In this document: one piece after another, positions 18,330 to 27,030 of the stretch
Numbering within the stretch: position 1 is the stretch's first letter
Layout of the letters: each line of letters starts with the position of its first letter
Origin: an uncultured Sphingomonadaceae bacterium
GTDB lineage: Bacteria; Pseudomonadota; Alphaproteobacteria; Sphingomonadales; Sphingomonadaceae
Direction: 5' to 3'
DNA length: 64,000 bases
NCBI GenBank assembly: GCA_947499975.1
Contig: CANMQE010000002.1
Coordinates: 124,001-188,000, forward strand
The notes under the pieces: generated by a model
Seen by the model: the letters and a program-made list of their open reading frames with translations, nothing else
Told to the model about the DNA's origin: nothing
The model's database searches: none
Made by a program: the position numbers and the translations under genes

Positions 18330-19049
18330 ATGGGCTCTCTCGCCACTTCGCTGGGACTTGGTCTGCGCCAGATGTTCGATGGCGCGGTGCTGCGCATCCT
18401 GCTGAAAAGCATGGCGGTTACCATCGCCGTGTTCCTGATCGTGGCGAGCGGCGGGTGGTTTGTGCTGGACTGGCTGCTTGCCTCCAGCGGGCTGGAGGAT
18501 ACGCTTTTCACCGGCGCGGGCGCCGTGCGTGGCGCCTTGTCCGCGGTTCTTGCCATCGTCGGCCTGTGGCTAGTGTGGCGTATCGTGGCGATGGCCGTGA
18601 TCCAGTTCTACGCGGACGAGGTGGTGCAGGCGGTGGAGCGGCGGCATTATCCGCAGGCCGCCGCAACCGCGCGCGAACTGCCGCTTTCCCGCCAGCTTCG
18701 CAATGCCGCGCGCGGTGCGGGGCGCGCCTTTCTTGCCAATCTCGTCGTCCTGCCGCTGGCCCTGGTGCTGCTGTTTACTGGCGTGGGCACATTCGTGCTG
18801 TTCCTGCTGGTGAACGCGGTGCTGCTGGGCCGCGAATTGCAGGACATGGTATGGCTGCGCCAGTGCCACGATGGCAGCGCGGGCACGGATGCCGGCGCGC
18901 CAATCGGCCGCGCGCAGCGATTTGCGCTGGGCGTGATCGTTGCAGCAATGCTGGCCGTGCCTTTCGTCAATTTCCTTGCGCCGGTGCTGGGGGCGGCTTC
19001 GGCCACACACCTTGTTCACCGCAATTCACGTCACAGACCTTCTTCCTAG
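18330..19049 (+). CDS. EI24 / CysZ-like membrane protein
   Basis: A 239-residue membrane protein with about four to five hydrophobic segments and the EI24-family features: an amphipathic N-terminus, FLANLVVLPLALVLLFTGVG, and the NAVLLGRELQDMVWLRQC stretch. Relatives include CysZ, a sulfate uptake protein, but no cysteine-biosynthesis gene is near, so transport of sulfate is not assured. A TTGACT -35-like element lies about 35 bp upstream. Confidence 0.8.
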   Translation: MGSLATSLGLGLRQMFDGAVLRILLKSMAVTIAVFLIVASGGWFVLDWLLASSGLEDTLFTGAGAVRGALSAVLAIVGLWLVWRIVAMAVIQFYADEVVQAVERRHYPQAAATARELPLSRQLRNAARGAGRAFLANLVVLPLALVLLFTGVGTFVLFLLVNAVLLGRELQDMVWLRQCHDGSAGTDAGAPIGRAQRFALGVIVAAMLAVPFVNFLAPVLGAASATHLVHRNSRHRPSS

Positions 19050-19062
19050 AAAGCCGTAATTC

Positions 19063-19497
19063 ATGCGCCTGATCGTCGCACTTTGTGCAACTGTTGCCCT
19101 TTCCGCCTGCGTCGGCGCACCGCCGCGCCAGACACCGCCACCCCCGCCGATCACCGTCGATCCCAACGTGGTGCCGCCGATGGATACCCCGCCCCCGCCG
19201 CCGGCATCGGCAGGCTTCCGTACGCCGGAGATCCTGCAGGGGCCGGGCCTTTCCGGCATCATCCGCGAGGGCGCATCATCGCTGACGTCGCGGTTCGGCC
19301 AGCCCGCGCTCGACACGCCGGAAGGCGACATGCGCAAGCTGCAGTTCCGCAGCGAGGCCTGTGTGCTGGATATCTACCTCTATCCGCTGGCTCCCGGTGC
19401 GCAGCCGGTGGCCACATGGCTGGAAGCGCGGCGCGCCAGCGATGGCGCACCGGTGGACAGGCAGGCGTGCATCCAGGCGTTCTCTCGCCGGCGCTGA
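19063..19497 (+). CDS. small proline-rich lipoprotein, unknown
   Basis: A 144-residue protein with a lipobox (LSAC, C16) followed by a proline-rich linker (residues about 20-50) and a compact C-terminal region containing two conserved-looking cysteines (SEACVLDIYLYPL and RQACIQAF). It lies 13 bp downstream of the EI24 gene, suggesting co-transcription. The globular part resembles small sphingomonad outer-membrane lipoproteins of unknown function. Confidence 0.7.
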   Translation: MRLIVALCATVALSACVGAPPRQTPPPPPITVDPNVVPPMDTPPPPPASAGFRTPEILQGPGLSGIIREGASSLTSRFGQPALDTPEGDMRKLQFRSEACVLDIYLYPLAPGAQPVATWLEARRASDGAPVDRQACIQAFSRRR

Positions 19498-19590
19498 CAG
19501 GTCTGCATCGGCGGCATTGGGAGGCTTCGGTAACGCGAATTTAAGCTTGTTGCGGCATTTCAGGTCCCTCGACAGGAGGATTTTCGCCCG

Positions 19591-20532
19591 ATGAGTTTTG
19601 AATTTGCCGAAATCGCCCGGCACGCCGCTGCCGACCGTTCGATCTCGCCTGAGGAAGTGGCCGCACTTCGCGGGGCGGGTTGGGCCGATGGCAGGATGTC
19701 GCGGGAAGAGGCGGAAATCGTGTTCGCCACCCAGCGCGCTATCGAGAACCCCGCGGGCGAATGGGCCGATTTCTTCGTCGAGGCGATCCAGAACTACGTT
19801 CTCAACGGTAGCGAACCGCGCGGTTTTGCCAGCGCGCAGGAGGCCGAATGGCTCATCGCCCAGATAGAGGCCGATGGCCGGGTCTGCTCGATGACGGAGC
19901 TTGAACTGCTCACCCGCATCATCGAACGCGCGCAGAACGTGCCGGAAACGCTCAAAAGTTATGTGCTGCGCGTGATCGAGCGCGAAGTGCTGGACGGCAC
20001 CGGGCCGACACGCTGCGGCGGCGAACTGTCCGACTGCCACGTGAGCGAGGCCGAATGCCGCATCCTGCGCCGCGTGATCTTCGGCCGGGCAAGCGATCGC
20101 CCCGCCGCCGTCAGCCGGCGCGAGGCGGAAGTGCTGTTCCGCATCAAGGATGCGGTTTCCGAAAGCGAGAACACGCCAGAGTTCAAGCGCCTGTTCGTAC
20201 AGGGCGTGGGCAATTACCTGATGGGTTTTGCCCACAGCAGCGCCCAGGTAAGCCGCGAACGCATGCTGGAGCTGGAATCCTTCGTATCCGACAACACCGT
20301 GCGGATCGGCGGCTTCATGGGCCGGATGGTTACCCAGGCCCCCAATGCCTTCGGCATGGTGTTCGGTTGGAAGAACGATGGATCGAGCCACGCGGACAAG
20401 GTGGCCTCGGAAGCGGAACTGACGCGGTTCGAGCGGGAATGGATCAATCGTCATATCGCCGGAAATGGCGAGGTGGACGACTACGATCAGGCGCTGTTGG
20501 AATTCATCGCCGAGGAAACCGGACAGGCCTGA
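19591..20532 (+). CDS. hypothetical protein with three internal repeats
   Basis: A 313-residue soluble protein with an excellent AGGAGG ribosome-binding site. It contains three copies of a module of about 35 residues: MSREEAEIVFATQ...FFVEAIQNYVL (36-71), SMTELELLTRIIE...SYVLRVIEREVL (100-134) and VSRREAEVLFRIK...LFVQGVGNYLM (174-211). The first and third are most alike and each is preceded by a further similar segment (ISPEEVAALR and VSEAECRILR). The predicted structure is helical. No family or function was recognised. Confidence 0.75.
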   Translation: MSFEFAEIARHAAADRSISPEEVAALRGAGWADGRMSREEAEIVFATQRAIENPAGEWADFFVEAIQNYVLNGSEPRGFASAQEAEWLIAQIEADGRVCSMTELELLTRIIERAQNVPETLKSYVLRVIEREVLDGTGPTRCGGELSDCHVSEAECRILRRVIFGRASDRPAAVSRREAEVLFRIKDAVSESENTPEFKRLFVQGVGNYLMGFAHSSAQVSRERMLELESFVSDNTVRIGGFMGRMVTQAPNAFGMVFGWKNDGSSHADKVASEAELTRFEREWINRHIAGNGEVDDYDQALLEFIAEETGQA

Positions 20533-20535
20533 GTG

Positions 20536-20754
20536 TCAGTCGAAATCCAGTGGCGCAGCCGCGCCGCCTTGCCTTGGCAGGGGGCCGCGTGGCGGCTCGA
20601 CAAGTGCGGGAGACATTCCGGGAGGTCGCTTCCGGTTGTTCCGCCGCGTCCGATCCATGAATTCCTCCCCGCGATACCGGGCCAGCACGCGCGCGATAAA
20701 GCTGTTCGGCTTGCGCGGTAACTTGCGTCTATCGGGCGAGTCGGGGATCGGCAT
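20536..20754 (-). CDS. small basic proline/arginine-rich protein
   Basis: A 72-residue protein starting MPIPDSPDRRKLPRKP, very rich in Arg and Pro, with a distinctive FIARVLARYRGEEFMD centre and an acidic PLDFD end. It begins 8 bp after the sufA stop on the same strand, as if it were the last gene of the SUF operon, and ends 3 bp from the convergent three-repeat gene. No good ribosome-binding site is visible, so coding status is probable rather than certain. Function unknown. Confidence 0.5.
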   Translation of the reverse strand: MPIPDSPDRRKLPRKPNSFIARVLARYRGEEFMDRTRRNNRKRPPGMSPALVEPPRGPLPRQGGAAAPLDFD

Positions 20755-20762
20755 GGGCCGAA

Positions 20763-21122
20763 CTATACCATGAAGCTCTCGCCGCAGCCGCACGCGCCCT
20801 TGGCGTTGGGGTTTTCGAATACGAAACCGGCAGTGAAATCATCCTCCACCCAGTCCATCGTGCTGCCGATCAGGTAGAGTACGCTTGCGCCGTCGATGTA
20901 GAACGTGCCGCCCGGCGTCTCGATCTTCTCGTCGAACCCTTCTTCCTCGGAGACGTAGTCGACCGAATAGGCGAGGCCCGAGCATCCGCGCCGGGGCGTG
21001 GAAAGCTTCACTCCGATGGCATCGTCAGGCGCCCTGGACATGAGGTCCGCAACCCGCTGTTCGGCAGCGGGCGTGAGGATCACGGCGGCTTTTGGCGCAG
21101 GGCGGGTCTTGGTCTCTGTCAT
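20763..21122 (-). CDS. sufA: SufA-type iron-sulfur cluster carrier
   Basis: A 119-residue HesB/IscA family protein. The three cluster-binding cysteines are C47 (RRGCSGLAYS), C111 and C113 (ACGCGESF). It accepts clusters from the SufBCD scaffold and passes them to apoproteins. Its ATG overlaps the stop of the DUF59 gene (TGATG), so translation is coupled, which supports the SufA rather than the ErpA assignment. An ErpA-like paralogue is encoded at 53.7 kb. Confidence 0.9.
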   Translation of the reverse strand: MTETKTRPAPKAAVILTPAAEQRVADLMSRAPDDAIGVKLSTPRRGCSGLAYSVDYVSEEEGFDEKIETPGGTFYIDGASVLYLIGSTMDWVEDDFTAGFVFENPNAKGACGCGESFMV

Positions 21123-21643
21123 CACAGCATCCCCAGTTCGAGGCGGGCCTCGTCGCTCATCTTTGAAGGATCCCACGGCGGATCCCACGTCACGACCACT
21201 TCGGAATCGCGCACACCGGGCAAAGCCAGAACGCGCATTTCGATTTCGTTCGGCATGGTCTCGGCGACAGGACAGTTTGGCGTGGTGAGCGTCATGGTCA
21301 CCGTAACGTCAGCATCTTCCGCCACTTCGACATTATAGATCAGGCCAAGGTCATAAATGTTCACCGGTATTTCCGGATCGTAAATCTCCTTGAGCGCCTC
21401 GATCACCGATTGCTGCAATTCGCCACCCGGCTCGCCGGGGGCAACGCTCTCGGGCTTTTTCTGCAGGAAGCCATCGAGATAGTCGCGTTTGCGCTCCAGC
21501 TTCTCACTGGCGGTTTCTTCCTCGGGCAACGGCGCATCGGAGACGCGAGCGCGCGGCGGCTTTTCCGCCACGTTCTCGGTCGGCGAGGGGGCCGCCACGA
21601 AATCCTTGTCGTCGTTCTGAGTCATGTCTTCCTGATTTTCCAT
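21122..21643 (-). CDS. SUF-associated DUF59 (MIP18 family) protein
   Basis: A 173-residue protein with a charged N-terminal extension (about 1-75) and a DUF59/MIP18 domain (VIEALKEIYDPEIPVNIYDLGLIY, MTLTTPNCPVAETMPNEIE, VVVTWDPPWDPSKMS). The conserved cysteine in TPNCP and the terminal SDEARLELGML tail are typical of SufT-like maturation factors that help load Fe-S clusters. An alternative start is the second Met (residue 7). It sits between sufS and sufA with overlapping ends. Confidence 0.88.
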   Translation of the reverse strand: MENQEDMTQNDDKDFVAAPSPTENVAEKPPRARVSDAPLPEEETASEKLERKRDYLDGFLQKKPESVAPGEPGGELQQSVIEALKEIYDPEIPVNIYDLGLIYNVEVAEDADVTVTMTLTTPNCPVAETMPNEIEMRVLALPGVRDSEVVVTWDPPWDPSKMSDEARLELGML

Positions 21644-22845
21644 CAGCCGAAAATCCTCTTTGTGCGTTCGATACCGCGGATCAGCGCGGCGACGTCTTCT
21701 TCGTCGGAATAAATGCCGAAGCTGGCGCGCGCGGTGGCGGGAATACCCAGCTTCTCCATCAGCGGCTGCGCGCAGTGGTGGCCTGCACGGATTGCCACGT
21801 TTTCTTCATCCAATATGGTGCCCAGATCGTGCGGATGAACCCCGTCGATCAGGAAACTTACGATCCCGGCGCTGTCATCAGGGCCATAGAGCGTCACATC
21901 GTTCATTGCGCCCAGCGCTTCGCGCGTCTGGCGCACCAGCTCTGTCTCGTACGCATGGATCGCTTCAATGCCCACGCCCGAAACGTAATCGCAGGCAGCG
22001 GCAAAGCCGATGGCTTCCACGATGGCAGGCGTGCCCGCCTCGAACCGCTGCGGCGCAGGGGCATAGGTGGTCTTGTCGAAGCCGACCTTGTCGATCATGG
22101 CCCCGCCGCCCTGCCATGGCGGCATGGCAGCCAGCAGGTCCGCCCTGCCCCACAAGGCACCGATGCCGGTGGGGCCGTAAATCTTGTGCGAGGAGAAGGC
22201 GTAGAAATCGCAGTCCAGTGCGGCAACGTCCACCGGCACGCGGGGCACCGCCTGGCATCCATCCAGCAGCAGCTTCGCACCCACGGCATGGGCAAGTTTT
22301 GCAGCACGCTTGGCATCCACCACGCTGCCCAGCACGTTGGAGACATGCGCGAACGACACCATTTCGTGCTCGTCTGTCAGCATGGCTTCGGCGGCATCCA
22401 GATCGATCCGGCCGTCCGCCGTGATCGGGCAGACGTCCACCTGCCAGCCAGCCAGTTGCCAGGGTACGATGTTGGAATGATGTTCCAGCTCGGAAAGCAG
22501 GACGCGGCCCTTGTGCGGCCAGGAATAGGCCAGCAGGTTGATCGCCTCGGTCGCGCCGCGGGTGAAGACGATCTCGTCCTCCTGCCCGCCGATAAAGGCG
22601 GCCACGGTGCGCCGCGCGTTTTCATAGCCCAGCGTCATGTTGGCAGAGCGTGAATAGACTCCGCGATGCACGGTGGCGTAATCAACGCCGACGGCACGGG
22701 TCACCGCGTCAATCACCACCTGCGGCTTTTGCGCGGTGGCGGCCGAATCGAGGTAGAACCACGGCTTGCCATCGGCAGTGACCATGCCGGGAAAATCGCG
22801 TTTGCGGGAAGCTGCTTGCGTTACGGACACAGGTCGCGGCTCCAT
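21643..22845 (-). CDS. sufS: cysteine desulfurase
   Basis: A 400-residue PLP enzyme of the group II (SufS/CsdA) type that extracts sulfur from cysteine for the SufBCD scaffold. The PLP lysine is K221 in AFSSHKIYGPTG, and the persulfide-forming cysteine is C358 in AIRAGHHCAQPLM. The chosen ATG (MEPRPVSVTQ) overlaps the upstream lipoprotein gene by 25 bp; a GTG five codons later (VSVTQ) would reduce the overlap to 10 bp and is an alternative. No SufE or SufU gene is seen in the operon. Confidence 0.95.
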   Translation of the reverse strand: MEPRPVSVTQAASRKRDFPGMVTADGKPWFYLDSAATAQKPQVVIDAVTRAVGVDYATVHRGVYSRSANMTLGYENARRTVAAFIGGQEDEIVFTRGATEAINLLAYSWPHKGRVLLSELEHHSNIVPWQLAGWQVDVCPITADGRIDLDAAEAMLTDEHEMVSFAHVSNVLGSVVDAKRAAKLAHAVGAKLLLDGCQAVPRVPVDVAALDCDFYAFSSHKIYGPTGIGALWGRADLLAAMPPWQGGGAMIDKVGFDKTTYAPAPQRFEAGTPAIVEAIGFAAACDYVSGVGIEAIHAYETELVRQTREALGAMNDVTLYGPDDSAGIVSFLIDGVHPHDLGTILDEENVAIRAGHHCAQPLMEKLGIPATARASFGIYSDEEDVAALIRGIERTKRIFG

Positions 22846-23219
22846 CCCGGGCTTGCACCCCTGGCGCAATTGTAGCGGATGCCGGCCTGGATCACGCGAA
22901 ACCTGTCACCACTTTCGCGCAGCACGATACGCCACTGCTCACCGCGCACCGAATCGTCGGCATAGCCGTCGGTGGTGACTAGGACGATGCGATTGGCCTC
23001 GCCGAAGTCTGCGCGGCCGATCTCGCGGTCGATCCGCGCGCCGGCGGTGTTCGCGCGGGCGAGGTAAAAGTCGATCACGTCCTCTTCGCTGTCGAACGTA
23101 CGGTCCGGCACGCTCAGCGCAGTGTATTCACCGGCAGGCGGCGCCTGGATCACTGGCAGCGTGGTCTGGCATGCAGCCAGCGCCAGCGGGGCGCAAAGCA
23201 GGGCAAGTGCGCGCTTCAT
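22821..23219 (-). CDS. lipoprotein embedded in the SUF operon
   Basis: A 132-residue protein with a classic lipobox (LAAC, C17) and a mature part containing EDVIDFYLARANTAG, RIVLVTTDGYADDSVRGEQWRIVL and a cysteine-containing tail (RYNCARG, DLCP). It overlaps sufD by 4 bp and sufS by up to 25 bp, so it is transcribed and probably translated with the Fe-S genes. No function is recognised. A lipoprotein is unexpected among cytoplasmic cluster-assembly factors. Confidence 0.75.
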   Translation of the reverse strand: MKRALALLCAPLALAACQTTLPVIQAPPAGEYTALSVPDRTFDSEEDVIDFYLARANTAGARIDREIGRADFGEANRIVLVTTDGYADDSVRGEQWRIVLRESGDRFRVIQAGIRYNCARGASPGWSRDLCP

Positions 23220-23962
23220 AGCCTGTCCTCCAGCACCTTCAGCGCGGCCTCCAGCAGGCGTTCGGCCTCGTCTTCGTCGGCCAATGCGGCAAAGGCATCG
23301 GCGATGAAGGCGCGGACCAGCAGACGCTTGGCCACATCGGGCGCAAGACCCCGACTGGCCATGTAATAGCGCGCCATCTCGTCCATCTGGCCGATGGCAG
23401 CGCCGTGGGCGCATTTCACGTCATCGGCAAAGATTTCCAGTTCCGGCTTGGCATTGGCGGTTGCGCCCTTTTCCAGCACCAGCGCCTTGAAATCCTGCGC
23501 CGCATCGGTGCGCTGACCGCCACGACCAACGTTGATCGCGCCGAGGAAATTGCCGGTCGCCTCGCCCCAGTGGACGCTGCGCACCACCTGGTTGGAAGTG
23601 GCTTCGGGCTCGTCATGCGTGGTGCGGGTCACGAATTCGCGCACCGCGTCGCCGCCGCCGATGGTGACGCCGCCGAATTCGAAGTGCGCGCCGGTGTGGA
23701 GGTAGGTGATGACTTCCATACGGGTATAATCGCCGCCCAGGTTCACCGCAAACAGTTCCAGTCGTGCGCCCTCGCCCACCTTTGCACGAATGCGGGTCAG
23801 GGAAGGGTCGGCAGCGTCCAGAACGAAGGACTCGCGGTGCGTTTCTCCGGCAGGCACATCGATATCGCGCCATTGCTCGAACGTGTCGGGAGACAGCGCG
23901 GCCAATGCATTGGAATCGGCATAGCGCCAGTCTTCATCTCTGATGGTTGGAATATCCGTCAC
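23216..23962 (-). CDS. sufD: Fe-S cluster assembly scaffold subunit SufD
   Basis: A 248-residue SufD, shorter at the N-terminus than the E. coli protein, with the SufBD core beta-helix signature (GGDYTRMEVITYLHTGAHFE, THDEPEATSNQVVRSV, AHGAAIGQMDEMARYYMASRGL). It forms the SufBC2D scaffold. The histidine of the KCAHGAAIG segment, important in SufD, is present. Its ends overlap the lipoprotein and sufC genes by 4 bp each. Confidence 0.93.
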   Translation of the reverse strand: MTDIPTIRDEDWRYADSNALAALSPDTFEQWRDIDVPAGETHRESFVLDAADPSLTRIRAKVGEGARLELFAVNLGGDYTRMEVITYLHTGAHFEFGGVTIGGGDAVREFVTRTTHDEPEATSNQVVRSVHWGEATGNFLGAINVGRGGQRTDAAQDFKALVLEKGATANAKPELEIFADDVKCAHGAAIGQMDEMARYYMASRGLAPDVAKRLLVRAFIADAFAALADEDEAERLLEAALKVLEDRL

Positions 23963-24705
23963 GCGGCCATCACCTCGTCATAGCCGTCGGCTTCGAGCTG
24001 CTTGGCAAGATCGGCGCTGCCGGTCTTCACGATCCGGCCTGCGGCGAGGATGTGGACGAAATCGGGCTGCACGTAATCCAGCAGGCGCTGGTAATGGGTG
24101 ATCAACATCACGCCCTTGTCGCTCTTGCGCATGATGGCATTGATGCCTTCGCCCACGACCTTCAGCGCGTCGATGTCGAGACCGGAATCGGTCTCGTCCA
24201 GCACGGCGAACTGGGGATCGAGGATACCCATCTGCACCATCTCGTTGCGCTTCTTCTCGCCGCCGGAAAAGCCGACGTTCACATTGCGCTTCAGCATTTC
24301 CATGTCGAGCTTCAGCAGTCCGGCCTTTTCCTTTGCCAGCTTCAGGAATTCGCCGCCGCTCATCGGCTCTTCGCCGCGCTGCTTGCGCTGCGAGTTCAGC
24401 GCCTCGCGCAGGAACTGCACGTTGGAAACGCCGGGAATCTCTACGGGATACTGGAAGCCCAGGAACATGCCGGCGGCAGCACGCTCGTGCGGTTCCATGT
24501 CCAGCAGGTCTTTCCCGTCGAAGGTGACGGTGCCTTGCGTGACTTCGTAGCCTGGCCGTCCGCCCAGCACATAGGCCAGCGTGGATTTGCCCGCGCCGTT
24601 CGGGCCCATGATCGCGTGGATCTCGCCCGCGTTCACTTCGAGCGAAAGGCCCTTGAGGATTTCCTTGCCGTCTATCTCGGCGTGAAGGTTTTCGATTTTC
24701 AGCAT
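23959..24705 (-). CDS. sufC: Fe-S cluster assembly ATPase SufC
   Basis: A 248-residue ABC-type ATPase. Walker A is GPNGAGKST (residues 34-42), the ABC signature reads FSGGEKKRNE and Walker B is FAVLDETDSGLD. It powers SufB-SufD rearrangement during cluster assembly. The start ATG overlaps the stop of the upstream DUF559-like gene as TGATG. Confidence 0.96.
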   Translation of the reverse strand: MLKIENLHAEIDGKEILKGLSLEVNAGEIHAIMGPNGAGKSTLAYVLGGRPGYEVTQGTVTFDGKDLLDMEPHERAAAGMFLGFQYPVEIPGVSNVQFLREALNSQRKQRGEEPMSGGEFLKLAKEKAGLLKLDMEMLKRNVNVGFSGGEKKRNEMVQMGILDPQFAVLDETDSGLDIDALKVVGEGINAIMRKSDKGVMLITHYQRLLDYVQPDFVHILAAGRIVKTGSADLAKQLEADGYDEVMAA

Positions 24706-25253
24706 CAGTCGTTCCGTGTGTTTGTTCTGCGGGGAGGCCCGTTGCCGTCGCGGTCGTAGCGGGGGCGGGTCTGCCGGGGGTTTTCGGTTTCGTGACGGCG
24801 GCGCGCATCGCCCTTGTCAGCAATGCGCTGGCGCATACCGGCGGTGATACGCTTCAGCACGTCGTCCATGTTTTCCAGGATGTCGGCGGCCTTGAGGTGC
24901 ATCACCTTCACGCCGACGGCATCCAGCGACTTGTCGCGGCGGCGGTTGAGCGCAGGATCATCGCCTTCCTCGTCGATCACGATGGCCATGCCGAGGTTGT
25001 GGCAATTGAAGTCGACAATCGCGCTGCCCACCACGGCGAACCGCTTGAAGGTATAGCGCCCCAGATCGGCTTTCGAGAACCGCTCGGCCAGCGCCTTGTG
25101 CGCATCGGAGGCATGGCGCTTCATCTCGCGCGCCTGATCATGCAGGACGTCGAGCCGCTTCTCGCTGATTTCCCAGCCGCGCCCCTTCTTCTTGATTGGG
25201 GGGGCTTCGGCGTCCGACGTGTCGCGGAGGTTGAGTGTCTTGCGTTCGGTCAT
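24705..25253 (-). CDS. DUF559-like (PD-(D/E)XK fold) protein within the SUF operon
   Basis: A 182-residue protein whose centre matches DUF559 endonuclease-like proteins: RYTFKRFAVVGSAIVDFNCH, MAIVIDEEGDD, RRRDKSLDAVGVKVMHLKAADI. The aspartate of VDF and the acidic IDEE are kept, while the histidine usual after the acidic motif is not obvious, so nuclease activity is doubtful. The C-terminus (about 145-182) is highly charged and rich in Arg. It lies between sufB and sufC with overlaps on both sides. No role in Fe-S assembly is known to me. Confidence 0.8.
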   Translation of the reverse strand: MTERKTLNLRDTSDAEAPPIKKKGRGWEISEKRLDVLHDQAREMKRHASDAHKALAERFSKADLGRYTFKRFAVVGSAIVDFNCHNLGMAIVIDEEGDDPALNRRRDKSLDAVGVKVMHLKAADILENMDDVLKRITAGMRQRIADKGDARRRHETENPRQTRPRYDRDGNGPPRRTNTRND

Positions 25254-25519
25254 TGCGGCACACCTTCCGCTTCAATACCGGCGAAGAATGAGGTCACACC
25301 AGTCATGTCTGTCAAGCAGAGCAGGGCTCCACCGATCCCGAGAAGCATCGCGCCAATGATTGGCAAATTCAGGCTCCAGAACGCCACTGGATTCCAGTCG
25401 CGATCATTGTGGCGAGGATCAGCTGGCTCGAAAGCGATATTTCGGCTCGCGAGTCTTCTCTTCAGCAACCAAGCCATCAAACCCGCAAACGCCAAAAAAA
25501 AGATCAGTGGCTCGAGCAT
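25250..25519 (-). CDS. small two-helix membrane protein within the SUF operon
   Basis: An 89-residue protein with two hydrophobic segments (about 4-20 and 51-75) separated by a polar loop containing FEPADPRHNDRDWNPVAFWSLN. Its ATG overlaps the sufB stop as TGATG and its end overlaps the DUF559-like gene by 4 bp, so co-translation is likely. A GTG one codon upstream is an alternative start. Family and function are unknown. Confidence 0.75.
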   Translation of the reverse strand: MLEPLIFFLAFAGLMAWLLKRRLASRNIAFEPADPRHNDRDWNPVAFWSLNLPIIGAMLLGIGGALLCLTDMTGVTSFFAGIEAEGVPQ

Positions 25520-27030
25520 CACCCCACACTCCCCTCAAGCGAGATCGCGAGCAGCTTCTGCGCCTCCACGGCAAATTCCATCGGCAGTTCCTTCAGCACC
25601 TCTTTCGCGAAGCCGTTGACGATCAGGGCCACGGCCTCTTCTTCGTCCAGGCCGCGTTGCATGGCGTAGAACAGCTGGTCGTCACTGATCTTGCTGGTGG
25701 TCGCCTCGTGCTCGATCTGGGCACTGGGGTTCTTCACCTCGATATAGGGCACGGTGTGCGCGCCGCACTGGTCGCCCAGCAGCAGGCTGTCGCACTCCGT
25801 GCGGTTGCGCACGTTGTCGGCATTGGCCGCCACGCGGACGAGGCCGCGATAGGTGTTGTTCGACTTGCCCGCGCTGATGCCCTTGGAAATGATCGTGGAG
25901 CGCGAACCCTTGCCATTATGAACCATCTTGGTTCCCGTATCGGCCTGCTGGTGGTTATTCGTAACCGCGACCGAGTAGAATTCGCCCACGCTGTTCTCGC
26001 CGTTCAGCACGCAGGAGGGGTATTTCCATGTCACCGCAGAGCCGGTTTCCACCTGCGTCCACGAGATCTTGGATCGGTCACCCTGGCAGAGGCCCCGCTT
26101 GGTGACGAAATTGTAGATCCCGCCCACGCCTTCGGAATTGCCGGGATACCAGTTCTGCACGGTGGAATACTTGATCTCGGCATCTTCCATAGCGACCAGT
26201 TCCACCACGGCGGCGTGCAGCTGGTTCTCGTCACGCATGGGCGCCGTGCAGCCTTCCAGGTAGCTGACGTAGCTGCCCTTCTCGGCAATGATCAACGTGC
26301 GTTCGAACTGGCCGGTGTTCTCTGCATTGATGCGGAAATAGGTGGAAAGCTCCATCGGGCAGCGCACGCCTTCGGGAATGTAGACGAAGGTGCCATCCGA
26401 AAAGACCGCCGCGTTGAGGCAGGCGAAGTAATTGTCGCGCTGCGGCACGACCTTGCCGAGCCACTTCTTCACGAGGTCAGGATGCTCGCGCAGCGCCTCG
26501 CTGATGGAAAGGAAGATGACGCCCGCCTTCTTCAGCTCCTCGCGGAAGGTGGTGGCAACGGATACGCTGTCGAACACCGCGTCCACGGCCACCTTGCGCG
26601 CGCCCTTTACGCCCGCCAGCACTTCCTGCTCTGCCACGGGAATGCCCAGCTTGTCGTAAACGGACTTGATCTCGGGATCGAGCTCGTCGAGCGATTCCAA
26701 CTGTTCCTTCTTCTTGGGCGCAGCGTAATAATAGGCGTCCTGGTAATCGATGGGCGGATAGCCCAGCTTGGCCCAGTTCGGCTCTTCCATGTCCTGCCAG
26801 ATGCGAAACGCCTTCAGGCGCCAGTCCAGCATCCATTCCGGCTCTTTCTTCTTGGCCGAGATGAAGCGAACGGTATCTTCCGAAAGGCCCTTCTCGGCAT
26901 ATTCGGTCTCGATGTCGGAATGCCAGCCGTGCTCGTACTCGGCCGCCTTGTCGGCAGCTTCGCGCGCGTCACGGTCCTGCACGTCATCGGGCAATTGAAC
27001 CGGATTGCGGATGTCGACGTCTTCACTCAT
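25519..27030 (-). CDS. sufB: Fe-S cluster assembly scaffold subunit SufB
   Basis: A 503-residue SufB of normal length. Signatures include [52 protein letters not shown] (the assembly cysteine region), and [23 protein letters not shown] with the conserved glutamate. It is the main scaffold subunit on which the cluster is built. The start overlaps the regulator gene by 4 bp. Confidence 0.97.
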   Translation of the reverse strand: MSEDVDIRNPVQLPDDVQDRDAREAADKAAEYEHGWHSDIETEYAEKGLSEDTVRFISAKKKEPEWMLDWRLKAFRIWQDMEEPNWAKLGYPPIDYQDAYYYAAPKKKEQLESLDELDPEIKSVYDKLGIPVAEQEVLAGVKGARKVAVDAVFDSVSVATTFREELKKAGVIFLSISEALREHPDLVKKWLGKVVPQRDNYFACLNAAVFSDGTFVYIPEGVRCPMELSTYFRINAENTGQFERTLIIAEKGSYVSYLEGCTAPMRDENQLHAAVVELVAMEDAEIKYSTVQNWYPGNSEGVGGIYNFVTKRGLCQGDRSKISWTQVETGSAVTWKYPSCVLNGENSVGEFYSVAVTNNHQQADTGTKMVHNGKGSRSTIISKGISAGKSNNTYRGLVRVAANADNVRNRTECDSLLLGDQCGAHTVPYIEVKNPSAQIEHEATTSKISDDQLFYAMQRGLDEEEAVALIVNGFAKEVLKELPMEFAVEAQKLLAISLEGSVG

